A stretch of DNA of 29,360 nucleotides from contig CAYSAG010000026.1 in the NCBI GenBank assembly GCA_964428935.1, positions 1 through 29,360 of the forward strand. The letters run 5' to 3'. The position numbers and the translations under genes are program-made. Shown piece after piece: positions 1 through 9,015 of this stretch. Under the pieces are notes generated by a model, which was given only the letters and a program-made list of their open reading frames with translations, was not told the origin of the DNA and ran no database searches. Source of the stretch: JAADHY01 sp964428935 (GTDB lineage Bacteria > Planctomycetota > Planctomycetia > Planctomycetales > Planctomycetaceae). Within the stretch, counting starts at the first letter, position 1. Each line of letters begins with the position of its first letter.

Positions 1-123
1 AACCCCACAAAGCCTCCAACAGGTCGAAGTGCAGGCGGGATGGCGGAACGGCTCGCCAAGCCGCCGTGGGCCGTACGGGAACGAATGCATTGTTGGAACA
101 CGCGACTCCACCTGTCCACAGCA

Positions 124-144
124 GAACCCCAAAGGGCGGGGTTC
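124..144 (+). terminator. Hairpin, possible terminator of the gene upstream of the window
   Basis: Perfect 7-bp inverted repeat GAACCCC/GGGGTTC with a 7-base loop (AAAGGGC). It lies just before the rpsO promoter candidate and is followed by a GCGGGGATTGAATATTT stretch rather than a clean T run. It would fit termination of a plus-strand gene ending before position 1, which cannot be seen here. The absence of an immediate T tract makes it weak as a classical intrinsic terminator. Confidence 0.4.
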
Positions 145-151
145 GCGGGGA

Positions 152-179
152 TTGAATATTTCGTGTGGAATGGTAGAGT
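152..179 (+). promoter_or_regulatory. Candidate sigma-70-type promoter of rpsO
   Basis: TTGAAT (152-157), a 16-base spacer, then TAGAGT (174-179) preceded by TGG, giving an extended -10. Each hexamer matches 4 of 6 consensus bases. A start near 186 would leave a leader of about 165 bases before the rpsO ATG, and the leader begins just ahead of a strong long-range stem. No protein-like open frame covers this stretch, which supports a regulatory reading. Read by eye, without a scored model. Confidence 0.45.
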
Positions 180-203
180 TAACGGTTTGAAACATCGCCA
201 TTT

Positions 204-279
204 GCCGGGCCCCGTTGCCGGAGAATTCCAGGTGGCCCGCGTCCGGCCGAGCTCGACGGGTTCCGAGGCAACGGCCGGC
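204..279 (+). promoter_or_regulatory. Structured rpsO leader (possible S15 autoregulatory element)
   Basis: CCGTTGCC (212-219) is perfectly complementary to GGCAACGG (267-274). Across a 3-base bulge, GCCGG (204-208) pairs with CCGGC (275-279), so 13 bp close a 47-base loop. The loop can form a small GGCC/GGCC hairpin (234-237 with 245-248) and a TCG/CGA helix (253-255 with 264-266), which would give a three-way-junction shape. S15 is known to repress its own mRNA in several phyla through unrelated leader folds, some of them three-way junctions. Its use here is inferred. Confidence 0.4.
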
Positions 280-350
280 GGAAGATGGGTTTCGTGCAGC
301 GTCAAGTGGACAACGACAGCGGATAGCAAGAGGACGTCAAGGCGAGGGCA

Positions 351-620
351 ATGTCGATTACGAAAGAAAGAAAGGCGGAGCTGATCAAACAGTTCGCTCG
401 CAGCGAAGGAGACACGGGGTCTCCTGAGGTTCAGGTGGCGGTGCTGACGGAACGAATCAACGCGCTGACGGAGCATCTGAAGGTCCACCCCAAGGACTAC
501 GCCAGTCGTCGGGGTTTGTTGATGCTCGTCAGCCGACGCCGCCGTTTGCTGGACTACTTGAAGCGCAAGGACTTGGGAAGGTACCAGACGTTGATCGAGC
601 GGCTTTCGCTGCGGAAGTGA
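351..620 (+). CDS. rpsO: 30S ribosomal protein S15
   Basis: S15 is a primary-binding protein of the small subunit. It binds the 16S rRNA central domain, nucleates assembly of the platform and contributes to an intersubunit bridge. The 89-residue product has the full family length. It carries the N-terminal helix followed by the GDTGSPEVQVAVLTERI segment (residues 20-36), HLKVHPKDYASRRGLL (42-57) and the basic SRRRRLLDYLKRKD region (61-74) that contacts rRNA. The ATG at 351 follows GGCGAGGG at a short distance, and the protein aligns with S15 from residue 1. It sits directly upstream of pnp, the classic rpsO-pnp order, and behind a roughly 165-base leader containing a long-range stem, so autoregulation is plausible. 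Assignment is essentially certain. Confidence 0.98.
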   Translation: MSITKERKAELIKQFARSEGDTGSPEVQVAVLTERINALTEHLKVHPKDYASRRGLLMLVSRRRRLLDYLKRKDLGRYQTLIERLSLRK

Positions 621-638
621 ACGTGGGGTCTGGACCGA

Positions 639-685
639 CCGGCGGGCGTTCACTGTGTCTCGCCAGTCTGTGGAAGCGCCGCCGG
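639..685 (+). other. rpsO-pnp intercistronic inverted repeat
   Basis: CCGGCGG (639-645) pairs with CCGCCGG (679-685), seven G-C pairs around a 33-base loop. It lies in the 140-base gap between rpsO and pnp. In Escherichia coli the same junction carries an attenuating hairpin and an RNase III processing stem that controls pnp. This repeat is in the equivalent place, but no T tract follows and the stem is short, so function is only suggested. Confidence 0.3.
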
Positions 686-767
686 CCGCCCGTCTCGTCC
701 GCTCAGCGCTTCGCCGGCACTTCGATTGTCATTCCAACGTGAAGAATACTTGGTCTAGGACGTGAGC

Positions 768-2876
<2,109 letters not shown>

Positions 2877-3192
2877 CCGAAGCTTCTCACACTCGCTCGG
2901 CTTCCACCGCGGTGTGATGTCAGTCTGTCCAAGAGTCGACGCCCGAGTTGACGGTTTTCGAGCCGCTTGCGCAGGTCACAAGGCTTCACTAGGCCGCTTG
3001 CAGCGTTCGCATTCCTTCGGGTTTTGCTATACTCGTGGTCGACATCGCGTCAGACAAGCTCTGCCCGGTGCGGCAGGGGGCGCACCGTCCGAGTCTGACG
3101 CGGGCGCTTTCGTCGGGCCTGGACCGGCCTCTTGCCTTCCCGGCACCAAGTCCGGCGCGAACCAAACGGCAGCTCCTGCGGAACACAGGTCG
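2877..3192. other. pnp to kinase intergenic region (316 bases)
   Basis: No convincing coding sequence. An open frame runs through from 2914 in phase with the kinase, but its translation is Arg/Ala/Gly-rich and unlike any kinase N-terminus. Just after the pnp stop, TCACAC (2887-2892) pairs with GTGTGA (2912-2917), enclosing the 10-bp palindrome CACCGCGGTG (2905-2914). This could mark the end of the rpsO-pnp transcript, though no T run follows. The region also holds the promoter candidate at 3006-3033. Confidence 0.4.
3006..3033 (+). promoter_or_regulatory. Candidate promoter of the two-component operon
   Basis: TTCGCA (3006-3011), a 16-base spacer, then TATACT (3028-3033), preceded by TGC to give an extended -10 (TGCTATACT). 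The -10 matches TATAAT in 5 of 6 bases and is the best in the window. The -35 is poor, as is usual with extended -10 promoters. A start near 3040 gives a leader of about 150 bases and supports placing the kinase start at 3193 rather than further upstream. Confidence 0.5.
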
Positions 3193-3909
3193 ATGGCGAG
3201 TCCCGAGCTTGACCAAAACGAGCGTGAACGACTTGTGGCTCAGTACGCCGAGCTGGCGACGCTGGCCGGCGGACTGGCTCACGAAGTCAAGAACCCGCTG
3301 TCGACCATTCTGATGAACCTGGAGCTGTTGGTGGAAGAGCTGGAGGGCAGCCAGTCGCCGCGCGACCGTCGGATGCTGCGCAAGCTGCAAACAATCCAGC
3401 GAGAATGCCGGCATTTGCAGGAGATCCTAGAAGCGTTCCTCCAGTTTGCCCGAGCCGGTCAGCTCGAGCTGGTCGAAACGGACTTGAACCGCGTCGTCCG
3501 GGAGTTCATCGATTTCTACCAACGGGAGGCGGAGCAGCACGGGATTGAGATCAGCCCCCATTTGAGCGCCGATTTGCCGTCGGTCAAGCTCGACGAATCC
3601 CTCATGCGACAAGTCTTGATCAACCTCGCCAAAAACGCTCAGGACGCCATGCCGAACGGCGGGACATTGGAAGTCCAGACTTACGAACGCAACGGTCAGG
3701 TGGTGTTGGAAATGATCGACACGGGGGTCGGCATGGACCCGGAAGTACAAAAGAAGATGTTCCAAGTGTTTTACTCGACCAAGCCCGGCGGCAGCGGGCT
3801 GGGCCTGCCGACGGTCCGGAAGATCATCGAGGCTCACCGCGGAACGATCCGCTGCGACAGTGAGCCTGGTCGTGGAACGCGCTTTACGATCACACTGCCG
3901 ACGTCATGA
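3193..3909 (+). CDS. Soluble sensor histidine kinase, NtrB/AtoS-like core
   Basis: Autophosphorylating kinase that should phosphorylate the regulator encoded next. With the ATG at 3193 the product is 238 residues and consists almost only of the catalytic core. It has a HisKA dimerisation domain with the H box LAHEVKNPLSTI (phospho-acceptor His30), an N box NLAKNAQDAM (144-153), a G1 box DTGVGMD (176-182), an FYSTK F-box segment and a G2 box GGSGLGL (199-205). There is no membrane segment, PAS, GAF or HAMP domain, so the signal must come from a partner protein or the short N-terminal helix. The start was chosen because kinase similarity begins there and the promoter at 3006-3033 lies upstream. 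AGG at 3187-3189 gives only a weak ribosome site. The stop overlaps the next start as ATGA, implying translational coupling. Ligand unknown. Confidence 0.93.
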   Translation: MASPELDQNERERLVAQYAELATLAGGLAHEVKNPLSTILMNLELLVEELEGSQSPRDRRMLRKLQTIQRECRHLQEILEAFLQFARAGQLELVETDLNRVVREFIDFYQREAEQHGIEISPHLSADLPSVKLDESLMRQVLINLAKNAQDAMPNGGTLEVQTYERNGQVVLEMIDTGVGMDPEVQKKMFQVFYSTKPGGSGLGLPTVRKIIEAHRGTIRCDSEPGRGTRFTITLPTS

Positions 3910-5315
3910 CCAGCAAGAAACTGCAAGACGCATCCTTGCTTCGCATTCCCATTCGCGTTCTCGTGATCGACGACGACGAAGCTCACGCCCAGGCGGTGGC
4001 CGAGAGCCTGGAGCGGGTGGGGTATGAGTGCAAGGTGGCTGAGTCGGGTCAACGCGGCGTCTCCCTGATCGAAAGCGAGAACTTCGACGTCGTCATTACC
4101 GACCTGAAAATGGACGACGTCGACGGCCTGCAAATTCTTCAAAAGGTCAAACAGGAACTGCCGGACGCCGAGGTCATCCTGCTGACCGGACACGCCTCCG
4201 TCCAGTCGGCGTTGGCTGCCGGACAGGGCGGAGCGTTCATGTACTTGACCAAGCCTCTGGACATTCACGAGCTGCGGGCGGCCGTCGACAAGGCCTCCGA
4301 GCGGGTGCGGCTGCTGCGGCAAAACGCCGAGCTGCGCCGAAGCCTGAACGAACGATTTGGCTTCGAAGGCGTCGTGGGCAACAGCCCCGCCATGCAGCGG
4401 GTCATTGAACAAATCAAGCACGTGGCGCCGACCAACGTGACCGTGCTGATTCTGGGCGAGAGCGGCACGGGCAAGGAACTGGTGGCTCGAGCCATCCACC
4501 TCAACAGCGAACGGAAACACAAGCCGTTCGTCCCGCTCAACATCTCGGCTCTGCCAGAAAGCATTCTGGAAAGCGAGCTGTTCGGCCATGAGGCGGGAGC
4601 GTTTACGGGGGCCGTCGGTCGCCGAATCGGCAAGTTCGAGTACGCCAACGGCGGAACCCTGTTTCTGGATGAAGTCGGCGAAATGCCCTTGGAAACCCAG
4701 ATCAAGCTGTTGCGAGTCCTGGAAGACCGCAAGATCACCCGACTGGGGTCGAATGAGGAAATCCCGGTTAACGTGCGGCTGGTCGCCGCGACGAACGCCG
4801 ACTTGGAAGAGCTGGTGAAACAGGGCAAGTTCCGCGAGGACCTCTACTACCGGCTGAAGGTCGTCACGATCTACCTGCCGCCGTTGCGAGAGCGGCGAGC
4901 CGACATTCCGCTTCTGATCGACCACTTCCGCAAGCAAATCGCCGAGGAACAAGGTCGGGACGTGCCGATTGTCTCCCGGGCGGCTCGGCAAGCCTTGGTC
5001 GCCTACGACTGGCCCGGCAACATTCGGCAACTGAAAAACACGATCGAGCGCATGATCGTGCTCGACACGGACGGCGTTTTGGACGTCGACGACCTTCCCG
5101 ACGAAATCGTTCCAGCCGGAACGGGCGGCGACGGCTCGCTGCCAACCCAAGCCGGTGCCGACGCGCTCATCGGTCGCCCGTTGACCGAGGTCGAGAAGTA
5201 CTACATTCAACGGGCGTTGGAACTGACGAACGGCAAGCGGGAAGAGGCAGCCTCCTTGCTCGGCATTGGCGAACGCACGCTCTACCGGAAGATCAAGGAG
5301 TACGGCTTGCGGTAA
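3906..5315 (+). CDS. Sigma-54-dependent response regulator, NtrC/ZraR family
   Basis: Activator that uses ATP hydrolysis to remodel sigma-54 RNA polymerase at -24/-12 promoters. The 469-residue product has a receiver domain (about 17-130) with the acidic pocket IDDDE and phospho-acceptor Asp66 in VVITDLKMDD. An AAA+ domain follows with Walker A GESGTGKE (about 183-190), the sigma-54 contact loop GAFTGA (231-236) and a Walker B-like TLFLDEVGEM. The C-terminal Fis-type helix-turn-helix is EEAASLLGIGERTLYRKIKE. The ATG lies inside the kinase stop (ATGA), so kinase and regulator should be made in fixed ratio. Targets are not evident: no clear TGGCAC-N5-TTGC element was found in the intergenic regions of this window. 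Family assignment is very firm; the physiological role is open. Confidence 0.96.
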   Translation: MTSKKLQDASLLRIPIRVLVIDDDEAHAQAVAESLERVGYECKVAESGQRGVSLIESENFDVVITDLKMDDVDGLQILQKVKQELPDAEVILLTGHASVQSALAAGQGGAFMYLTKPLDIHELRAAVDKASERVRLLRQNAELRRSLNERFGFEGVVGNSPAMQRVIEQIKHVAPTNVTVLILGESGTGKELVARAIHLNSERKHKPFVPLNISALPESILESELFGHEAGAFTGAVGRRIGKFEYANGGTLFLDEVGEMPLETQIKLLRVLEDRKITRLGSNEEIPVNVRLVAATNADLEELVKQGKFREDLYYRLKVVTIYLPPLRERRADIPLLIDHFRKQIAEEQGRDVPIVSRAARQALVAYDWPGNIRQLKNTIERMIVLDTDGVLDVDDLPDEIVPAGTGGDGSLPTQAGADALIGRPLTEVEKYYIQRALELTNGKREEAASLLGIGERTLYRKIKEYGLR

Positions 5316-5354
5316 CAGGCAACTCGCGACACAAGAAAACGCGAAGGTCGCTCC

Positions 5355-5369
5355 GCCGGCGCCGCCGGC
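5355..5369. terminator. Inverted repeat between convergent genes
   Basis: GCCGGC (5355-5360), spacer GCC, GCCGGC (5364-5369). It lies in the 94-base gap where the plus-strand regulator and the minus-strand permease end facing each other, so it could act for both. It is G-C only with no T run on either strand. Bidirectional termination is therefore a positional inference. Confidence 0.3.
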
Positions 5370-5409
5370 CACGTGACGCCTGAACCGGCTTGTCCCGTCC
5401 GTTGATCGT

Positions 5410-6756
5410 TCAGCCGCCGCTCTGCTCGTCCGCTCCGGCCTCTCTCCCCTCCACCCGACTGGGGGCAGCAGCCAACCAGTACACAGGCAGCCCGAGAACC
5501 AAGATGCCCAGCGAAACGAGCGTCAGCTTGGGCTTGTACGTGACGCTGCTGTAGATCAGCAAGGCACAAGCCGCACAGAAAAGCAGCGTCGGCAATGGGT
5601 AGGCAGTGACGCGGTACGGTCGTCTGGTCTGGGGCTCCCGAAAACGCAGCACAATGACCGCCAGGCTGGTCGCCAGGTAAAAGCTGTAAACCGCCGGCGC
5701 CGTGTAAATGACGGCGTCCAAAAAGTTACCCAGCACCAAGACGACGGCCAGCGCCAAGGCCCCCTGAACCGTCAGAGCCCAGGCTGGCGTCCCCGTGGAG
5801 CGGCTCCAGCGTCCCAGCAGGCCAAACGCCCGGTACTCACTGCCGACCGCGTACGAGATTCGCGCCCCGGCAAAGATCAGCCCATTGACGGCTCCCAGCG
5901 CCGAAATGCAAATCAGTGCGCTGATCAGTCGGCTACCGCTGTTTGGAAACACATTCCCCACCACGTCGGCAGCGACGGCCGTCGAAGAGGCCAAGCCGGC
6001 GTAGCCCAGAGACCACAGGAACGCCGCGTTCACCGCCAGGTACAAGGCCGTCACGGCCGCTGTACCCAGCACCAGAGCTCGCACGATGTTTCGGTCCGGG
6101 TCGCGGACTTCCGCCGCGACGTACGCCATCTCGTTCCACCCGCCAAAAGTGAACAGGACGAAGATCAGAGCCAACATCGTCGGCAGTCGTGGGAAGTCCG
6201 CTGAACCAGCCAGCGACCTCGGTCCAACCAGCGCCACCCCGACAATGGCGAGCAGGCCGACGGCTTTCAGAACGGTCAACACGTTTTGCGTCCACTTGCC
6301 TTCGCGCACGCCCAGCACATTGATGACCGTCAGCACCAGAATGGCGGCCGCCGCGTAGACCTGAGACAGCGTGAGCCCGGCCAACCGCTCCGCAGGTGCC
6401 CACACCCGCTCGGCATACATGGCAAACGCAAAGGCCATGACGGCAATGTCGCCGGGCCGCACAATGACCATCTGCAACCAGCCGAAAAGGAAACCGGCCC
6501 AACGACCGTAGGCCCGACTCAGGTAGACGTAATCGCCGCCTTCCTGCGGGTACGCCGTCGCCAGCTCTGCGTACCCCAAAGCCCCGCACAGTGACAGCAA
6601 CCCGCCGACCAGCCACAGCAACAGCAGTTGCCACGCCCCGCCAGCCCCTTTGGCAATGTCCGGGGCCATCTGATAGATGCCGACACCAATGATGATGCCG
6701 ACGATCAGGCAGGTCGAGTCGAACAGCGTCAGCTCTTTCTTCGGCGCTGCGCTCAC
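5410..6756 (-). CDS. APC-superfamily amino acid permease
   Basis: Cytoplasmic-membrane transporter of amino acids or related amines, by symport or exchange. The 448-residue product is highly hydrophobic, consistent with twelve membrane helices and the usual family length. The first helix carries the unwound substrate-site segment IVGIIIGVGIY (about 18-28), typical of APC proteins. TFGGWNEMAYVAAEV resembles the sixth-helix region of the LAT/SteT-like branch. The C-terminus is short, polar and acidic. The start is GTG at 6756, with AACAGG immediately before it, which is a poor ribosome site. It follows the CstA-family gene by 51 bases on the same strand, so cotranscription is likely and both may serve uptake of nitrogenous carbon sources. 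The substrate cannot be read from sequence. Confidence 0.9.
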   Translation of the reverse strand: MSAAPKKELTLFDSTCLIVGIIIGVGIYQMAPDIAKGAGGAWQLLLLWLVGGLLSLCGALGYAELATAYPQEGGDYVYLSRAYGRWAGFLFGWLQMVIVRPGDIAVMAFAFAMYAERVWAPAERLAGLTLSQVYAAAAILVLTVINVLGVREGKWTQNVLTVLKAVGLLAIVGVALVGPRSLAGSADFPRLPTMLALIFVLFTFGGWNEMAYVAAEVRDPDRNIVRALVLGTAAVTALYLAVNAAFLWSLGYAGLASSTAVAADVVGNVFPNSGSRLISALICISALGAVNGLIFAGARISYAVGSEYRAFGLLGRWSRSTGTPAWALTVQGALALAVVLVLGNFLDAVIYTAPAVYSFYLATSLAVIVLRFREPQTRRPYRVTAYPLPTLLFCAACALLIYSSVTYKPKLTLVSLGILVLGLPVYWLAAAPSRVEGREAGADEQSGG

Positions 6757-6807
6757 CCTGTTCTCTTTCTTACCTGTCCGACGGCGTTCCGGACCGCCCT
6801 CGTTCGC

Positions 6808-8499
6808 TCACTCCCCCGCTCCCGCCGGCTCCGGCTCCATTGTCAACGTCCGCCTGGTCCGGGCCAGAGCGCCAACGGCCAGCACAATCAGCGACAAGCC
6901 GGCCAGGAAAATGATCGTGCCGATTCCCGCCAGCAGCCAGTTCTGCTCACGGACGTACTTTGCAATGTTCCACAGCATGGCGAAGAACGTCGTGACGCCG
7001 ATCAGCACCAAAGGCACGCTGACGAACCAATGGGGAGCCTTTCGCTTGACCAAGTAGATGGTCACGCTGGCAAAGACCAGAGCCGCCAGGAGCTGGTTGG
7101 TCGTGCCGAAGAGCGGCCAGAGCTGTTTGCCGGCGGGAGCTCCGTGGTAGGTCCGCGTCGCCAAGACGAAAGCCAGTCCAGCCGTGACCAAAGAGCCAAC
7201 GTAACGGTTCTCCAAAAAAGGCATCCAGTGCCGACGGCCGAATTCAGCCAACAGGTACCGACCCAGACGGCACGCCGAATCGAGTGTCGTGAGGGCAAAC
7301 GCCACGACGACCAGTGCGATGAACGTCTTGCCGATCGTCTGCTCGATGCCCAGACCGGCCAGCAGCGCCGCCGCTCCGTCCACGAAAGCGTCCAGTCCCA
7401 GTCCTTTGGCTCCCCACGCCGAGTACCGCTCCAGCCACGCCTCACGCGACGCAAAGCCAGCCGTGCACGCCACCACCGCGCAAAGCGCCAAAGCCGACTC
7501 GGCCAGCATTCCACCGTAAGCGACAAAGGTCGCGTCTTTCTCGCTGGCCAACTGCTTGGACGACGTCCCGGAAGAGACGATCGAATGGAAACCGGAACAA
7601 GCTCCGCACGCAATCGTAATGAAGAGGAACGGCCAAATGGGCGGAGCTCCCGGGGCGTCGAGCCGAAAGGCGGGAGCGGCCATGGCGGGCGCGGCAACGA
7701 AAATGCCGGCAATCAGCAGCAACAGCCCAGCGTAAAGCTTGAACGACTCCAGGTAGTCTCTTGGTTGCAGCAGCAACCACACCGGCAGCACCGACGCCAC
7801 AAAACCGTAGACCGCCAGCAGAGTAATCCACGACCGGTCCGCCGCACCGAAAACGGTCGATTCGGGCATTGGGTACGGATGCCCCGCTCCCCACCAAATC
7901 GACAACACCATAAGCACGACACCGACCACCGTGACGGGCAGCAGCCCCAACCCCCAGCGGTACAGGGCCAGCCCCATGAGCATGGCCACCGCAATCAGCG
8001 ACGCTGCCGGAAAGACCACTTCCGGGTAGCGGACCAGCAGCGACGCAATGGCCAGCAGGAAGACGGCCAGCACCAACACAATGACAAAGAACATGATGAC
8101 GATGTACGCCGTCGTGGCCTTCGGACCAATCAGGTCTTCGGCGATGTCTCCAATCGACCTTGCTTTGTTTCGTACCGAAACGACCAGAGCGCCGAAGTCG
8201 TGGACGCAGCCCATGAAAATCGCGCCTAGAACCACCCACAGAAAGGCGGGCGCCCAACCCCAGATGACAGCAATGGCCGGCCCGATGATCGGCGCCGCCC
8301 CGGCAATCGACGCGAAGTGGTGCCCGAACAAGACAAAGCGATTGGTCGGCACGTAGTCCAGCCCGTCCCGCATGGTGCAAGACGGAACGGCCGCCGAGGC
8401 GTCCAGACGAAACACGCGGTCGGCCAGAAACCGAGCGTAAACGAAGTAGGCGACGACGTACGCCACAAGCCCAACCACAACAACGGCGACTGCACTCAT
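6808..8499 (-). CDS. cstA: CstA-family carbon starvation protein (transporter)
   Basis: Polytopic membrane transporter of the CstA family, whose studied members import peptides or pyruvate during carbon limitation. The 563-residue product has many hydrophobic helices and the family hallmarks. Near the N-terminus it carries NRFVLFGHHFASIAGAAPIIGPAIA (about 53-77), then WGWAPAFLWVVLGAIFMGCVHDF, and in the middle GACSGFHSIVSSGTSSKQL. It is about 140 residues shorter than E. coli CstA (around 700), placing it with the shorter branch common outside enterobacteria. The ATG at 8499 is preceded by AGGGGAG at nine bases. It is probably the first gene of a two-gene unit with the APC permease. The 516-base upstream region is unusually structured, hinting at leader-level control. 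Peptide versus pyruvate transport is undecided. Confidence 0.93.
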   Translation of the reverse strand: MSAVAVVVVGLVAYVVAYFVYARFLADRVFRLDASAAVPSCTMRDGLDYVPTNRFVLFGHHFASIAGAAPIIGPAIAVIWGWAPAFLWVVLGAIFMGCVHDFGALVVSVRNKARSIGDIAEDLIGPKATTAYIVIMFFVIVLVLAVFLLAIASLLVRYPEVVFPAASLIAVAMLMGLALYRWGLGLLPVTVVGVVLMVLSIWWGAGHPYPMPESTVFGAADRSWITLLAVYGFVASVLPVWLLLQPRDYLESFKLYAGLLLLIAGIFVAAPAMAAPAFRLDAPGAPPIWPFLFITIACGACSGFHSIVSSGTSSKQLASEKDATFVAYGGMLAESALALCAVVACTAGFASREAWLERYSAWGAKGLGLDAFVDGAAALLAGLGIEQTIGKTFIALVVVAFALTTLDSACRLGRYLLAEFGRRHWMPFLENRYVGSLVTAGLAFVLATRTYHGAPAGKQLWPLFGTTNQLLAALVFASVTIYLVKRKAPHWFVSVPLVLIGVTTFFAMLWNIAKYVREQNWLLAGIGTIIFLAGLSLIVLAVGALARTRRTLTMEPEPAGAGE

Positions 8500-8689
8500 G
8501 TCATTCCGCTCCCCTACAGGTCCGCAGATCGATTGCCCACAGCTGCCGGTCGTCTGGTCGTACGGTATCCTCTAATCGACGCGGGTGGGAGAATGTCGGT
8601 GACGGACGGTCAAGTCGTTTCGGCGCGACGGGCCAACCGTGATTCGCCTCGCCAGGGCGAAGCCCTCGTTCGGAACCACTGCCTTTCTC

Positions 8690-8715
8690 CCGGCCGGCTT
8701 GTCGAAGCTGGCCGG
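8690..8715. other. Strong 11-bp hairpin in the cstA upstream region
   Basis: CCGGCCGGCTT (8690-8700), tetraloop GTCG, AAGCTGGCCGG (8705-8715). All pairs are canonical except one G-U on the plus strand, which becomes an A-C mismatch on the minus strand, so the plus-strand RNA would fold better. No T run follows on either side. GCCTTTCTCC ends exactly at its left edge. It could be an operator, an untranslated leader element or part of a small RNA. Confidence 0.4.
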
Positions 8716-8748
8716 ACGTCCTGGCCGAACCGCAGCAAGCCGCCTTTC

Positions 8749-8765
8749 TCCGGTCGACGACCGGA
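8749..8765. promoter_or_regulatory. 17-bp interrupted palindrome, possible operator
   Basis: TCCGGTCG-A-CGACCGGA is a perfect palindrome with a single central base, about 250 bases upstream of cstA. It is overlapped on its left by the second copy of GCCTTTCTCC (8742-8751). Such symmetry suits a dimeric DNA-binding regulator. No cognate regulator is identifiable. Confidence 0.35.
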
Positions 8766-8804
8766 CCTCGTCCGTTTTGCAAGAATCGATCCTGAGTGCT
8801 GCCG

Positions 8805-8834
8805 ATTGTAACGGCCACTGGCAGTCGACCGCAA
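8805..8834 (-). promoter_or_regulatory. Candidate minus-strand promoter upstream of cstA
   Basis: On the minus strand TTGCGG (8834-8829), an 18-base spacer, then TACAAT (8810-8805). The -10 matches consensus at 5 of 6 bases, the -35 at only 3. A start near 8798 would give cstA a leader of about 300 bases containing the 8749-8765 palindrome and the 8690-8715 hairpin. Position and strand fit cstA but the evidence is modest. Confidence 0.35.
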
Positions 8835-8992
8835 ACGCCCACGTCGCGGCGACGGGAAAGAAGGCTCGCCTCTCCAACAGGTCCCGTCGACAACGCCCTT
8901 CAGTTCGGTCGCCGTCCATTCAAGCTCCACGTTTGTCCGCCCGAGCGAGCCCACCAGTTGAATGTTTCGCGCCCGCCCAGCTCGCTCGCTCC

Positions 8993-9006
8993 GTCGCTCG
9001 AGCGAC
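8993..9006 (-). terminator. Palindrome just after the sulfatase stop
   Basis: GTCGCTCGAGCGAC is a perfect 14-bp palindrome about ten bases beyond the sulfatase stop codon on the minus strand, embedded in GCTC repeats. It could fold as a 5-bp stem with a TCGA loop. The lack of a T run makes intrinsic termination doubtful, though its place at the gene end is typical. Confidence 0.3.
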
Positions 9007-9015
9007 CGACGTGCG

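Larger units (their letters stand above)
8500..9015. other. Structured intergenic region upstream of cstA (516 bases)
   Basis: No open frame here has protein-like composition. The stretch holds five inverted repeats: TCGCC-AG-GGCGA (8649-8660), an 11-bp hairpin (8690-8715), TCCGGTCG-A-CGACCGGA (8749-8765), CGTCGC-G-GCGACG (8842-8854) and GTCGCTCGAGCGAC (8993-9006). The direct repeat GCCTTTCTCC (8681-8690 and 8742-8751) abuts or overlaps the left edge of two of them. On the minus strand a TTAGAGGATACC stretch about 65 bases before cstA is the nearest AT-rich point. The region probably contains the cstA promoter, leader and operators, and the end of the sulfatase transcript. Confidence 0.5.

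Noticed and set aside
40..427. Open frames overlapping the rpsO promoter and leader
   Set aside because: Arg/Gly-rich translations without domain features. They overlap rpsO in other frames and cover a promoter-like and structured region.
726..750. TTGTCA with AATACT as a separate pnp promoter
   Set aside because: The -35 is good (5 of 6) but the spacer is only 13 bases, and no other -10 sits at 16-18 bases.
2914..3192. N-terminal extension of the histidine kinase
   Set aside because: In frame, but composition is unlike any sensor domain and a good extended -10 promoter lies inside it, so the start at 3193 was used.
6628..8229. Plus-strand 533-codon open frame antisense to cstA and the permease
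   Set aside because: Shadow frame; the minus-strand products have clear membrane-transporter families.
8500..8960. Several open frames of 80-130 codons between sulfatase and cstA
   Set aside because: They overlap each other in all frames, a usual effect of high GC, have no protein-like composition, and run through inverted repeats.
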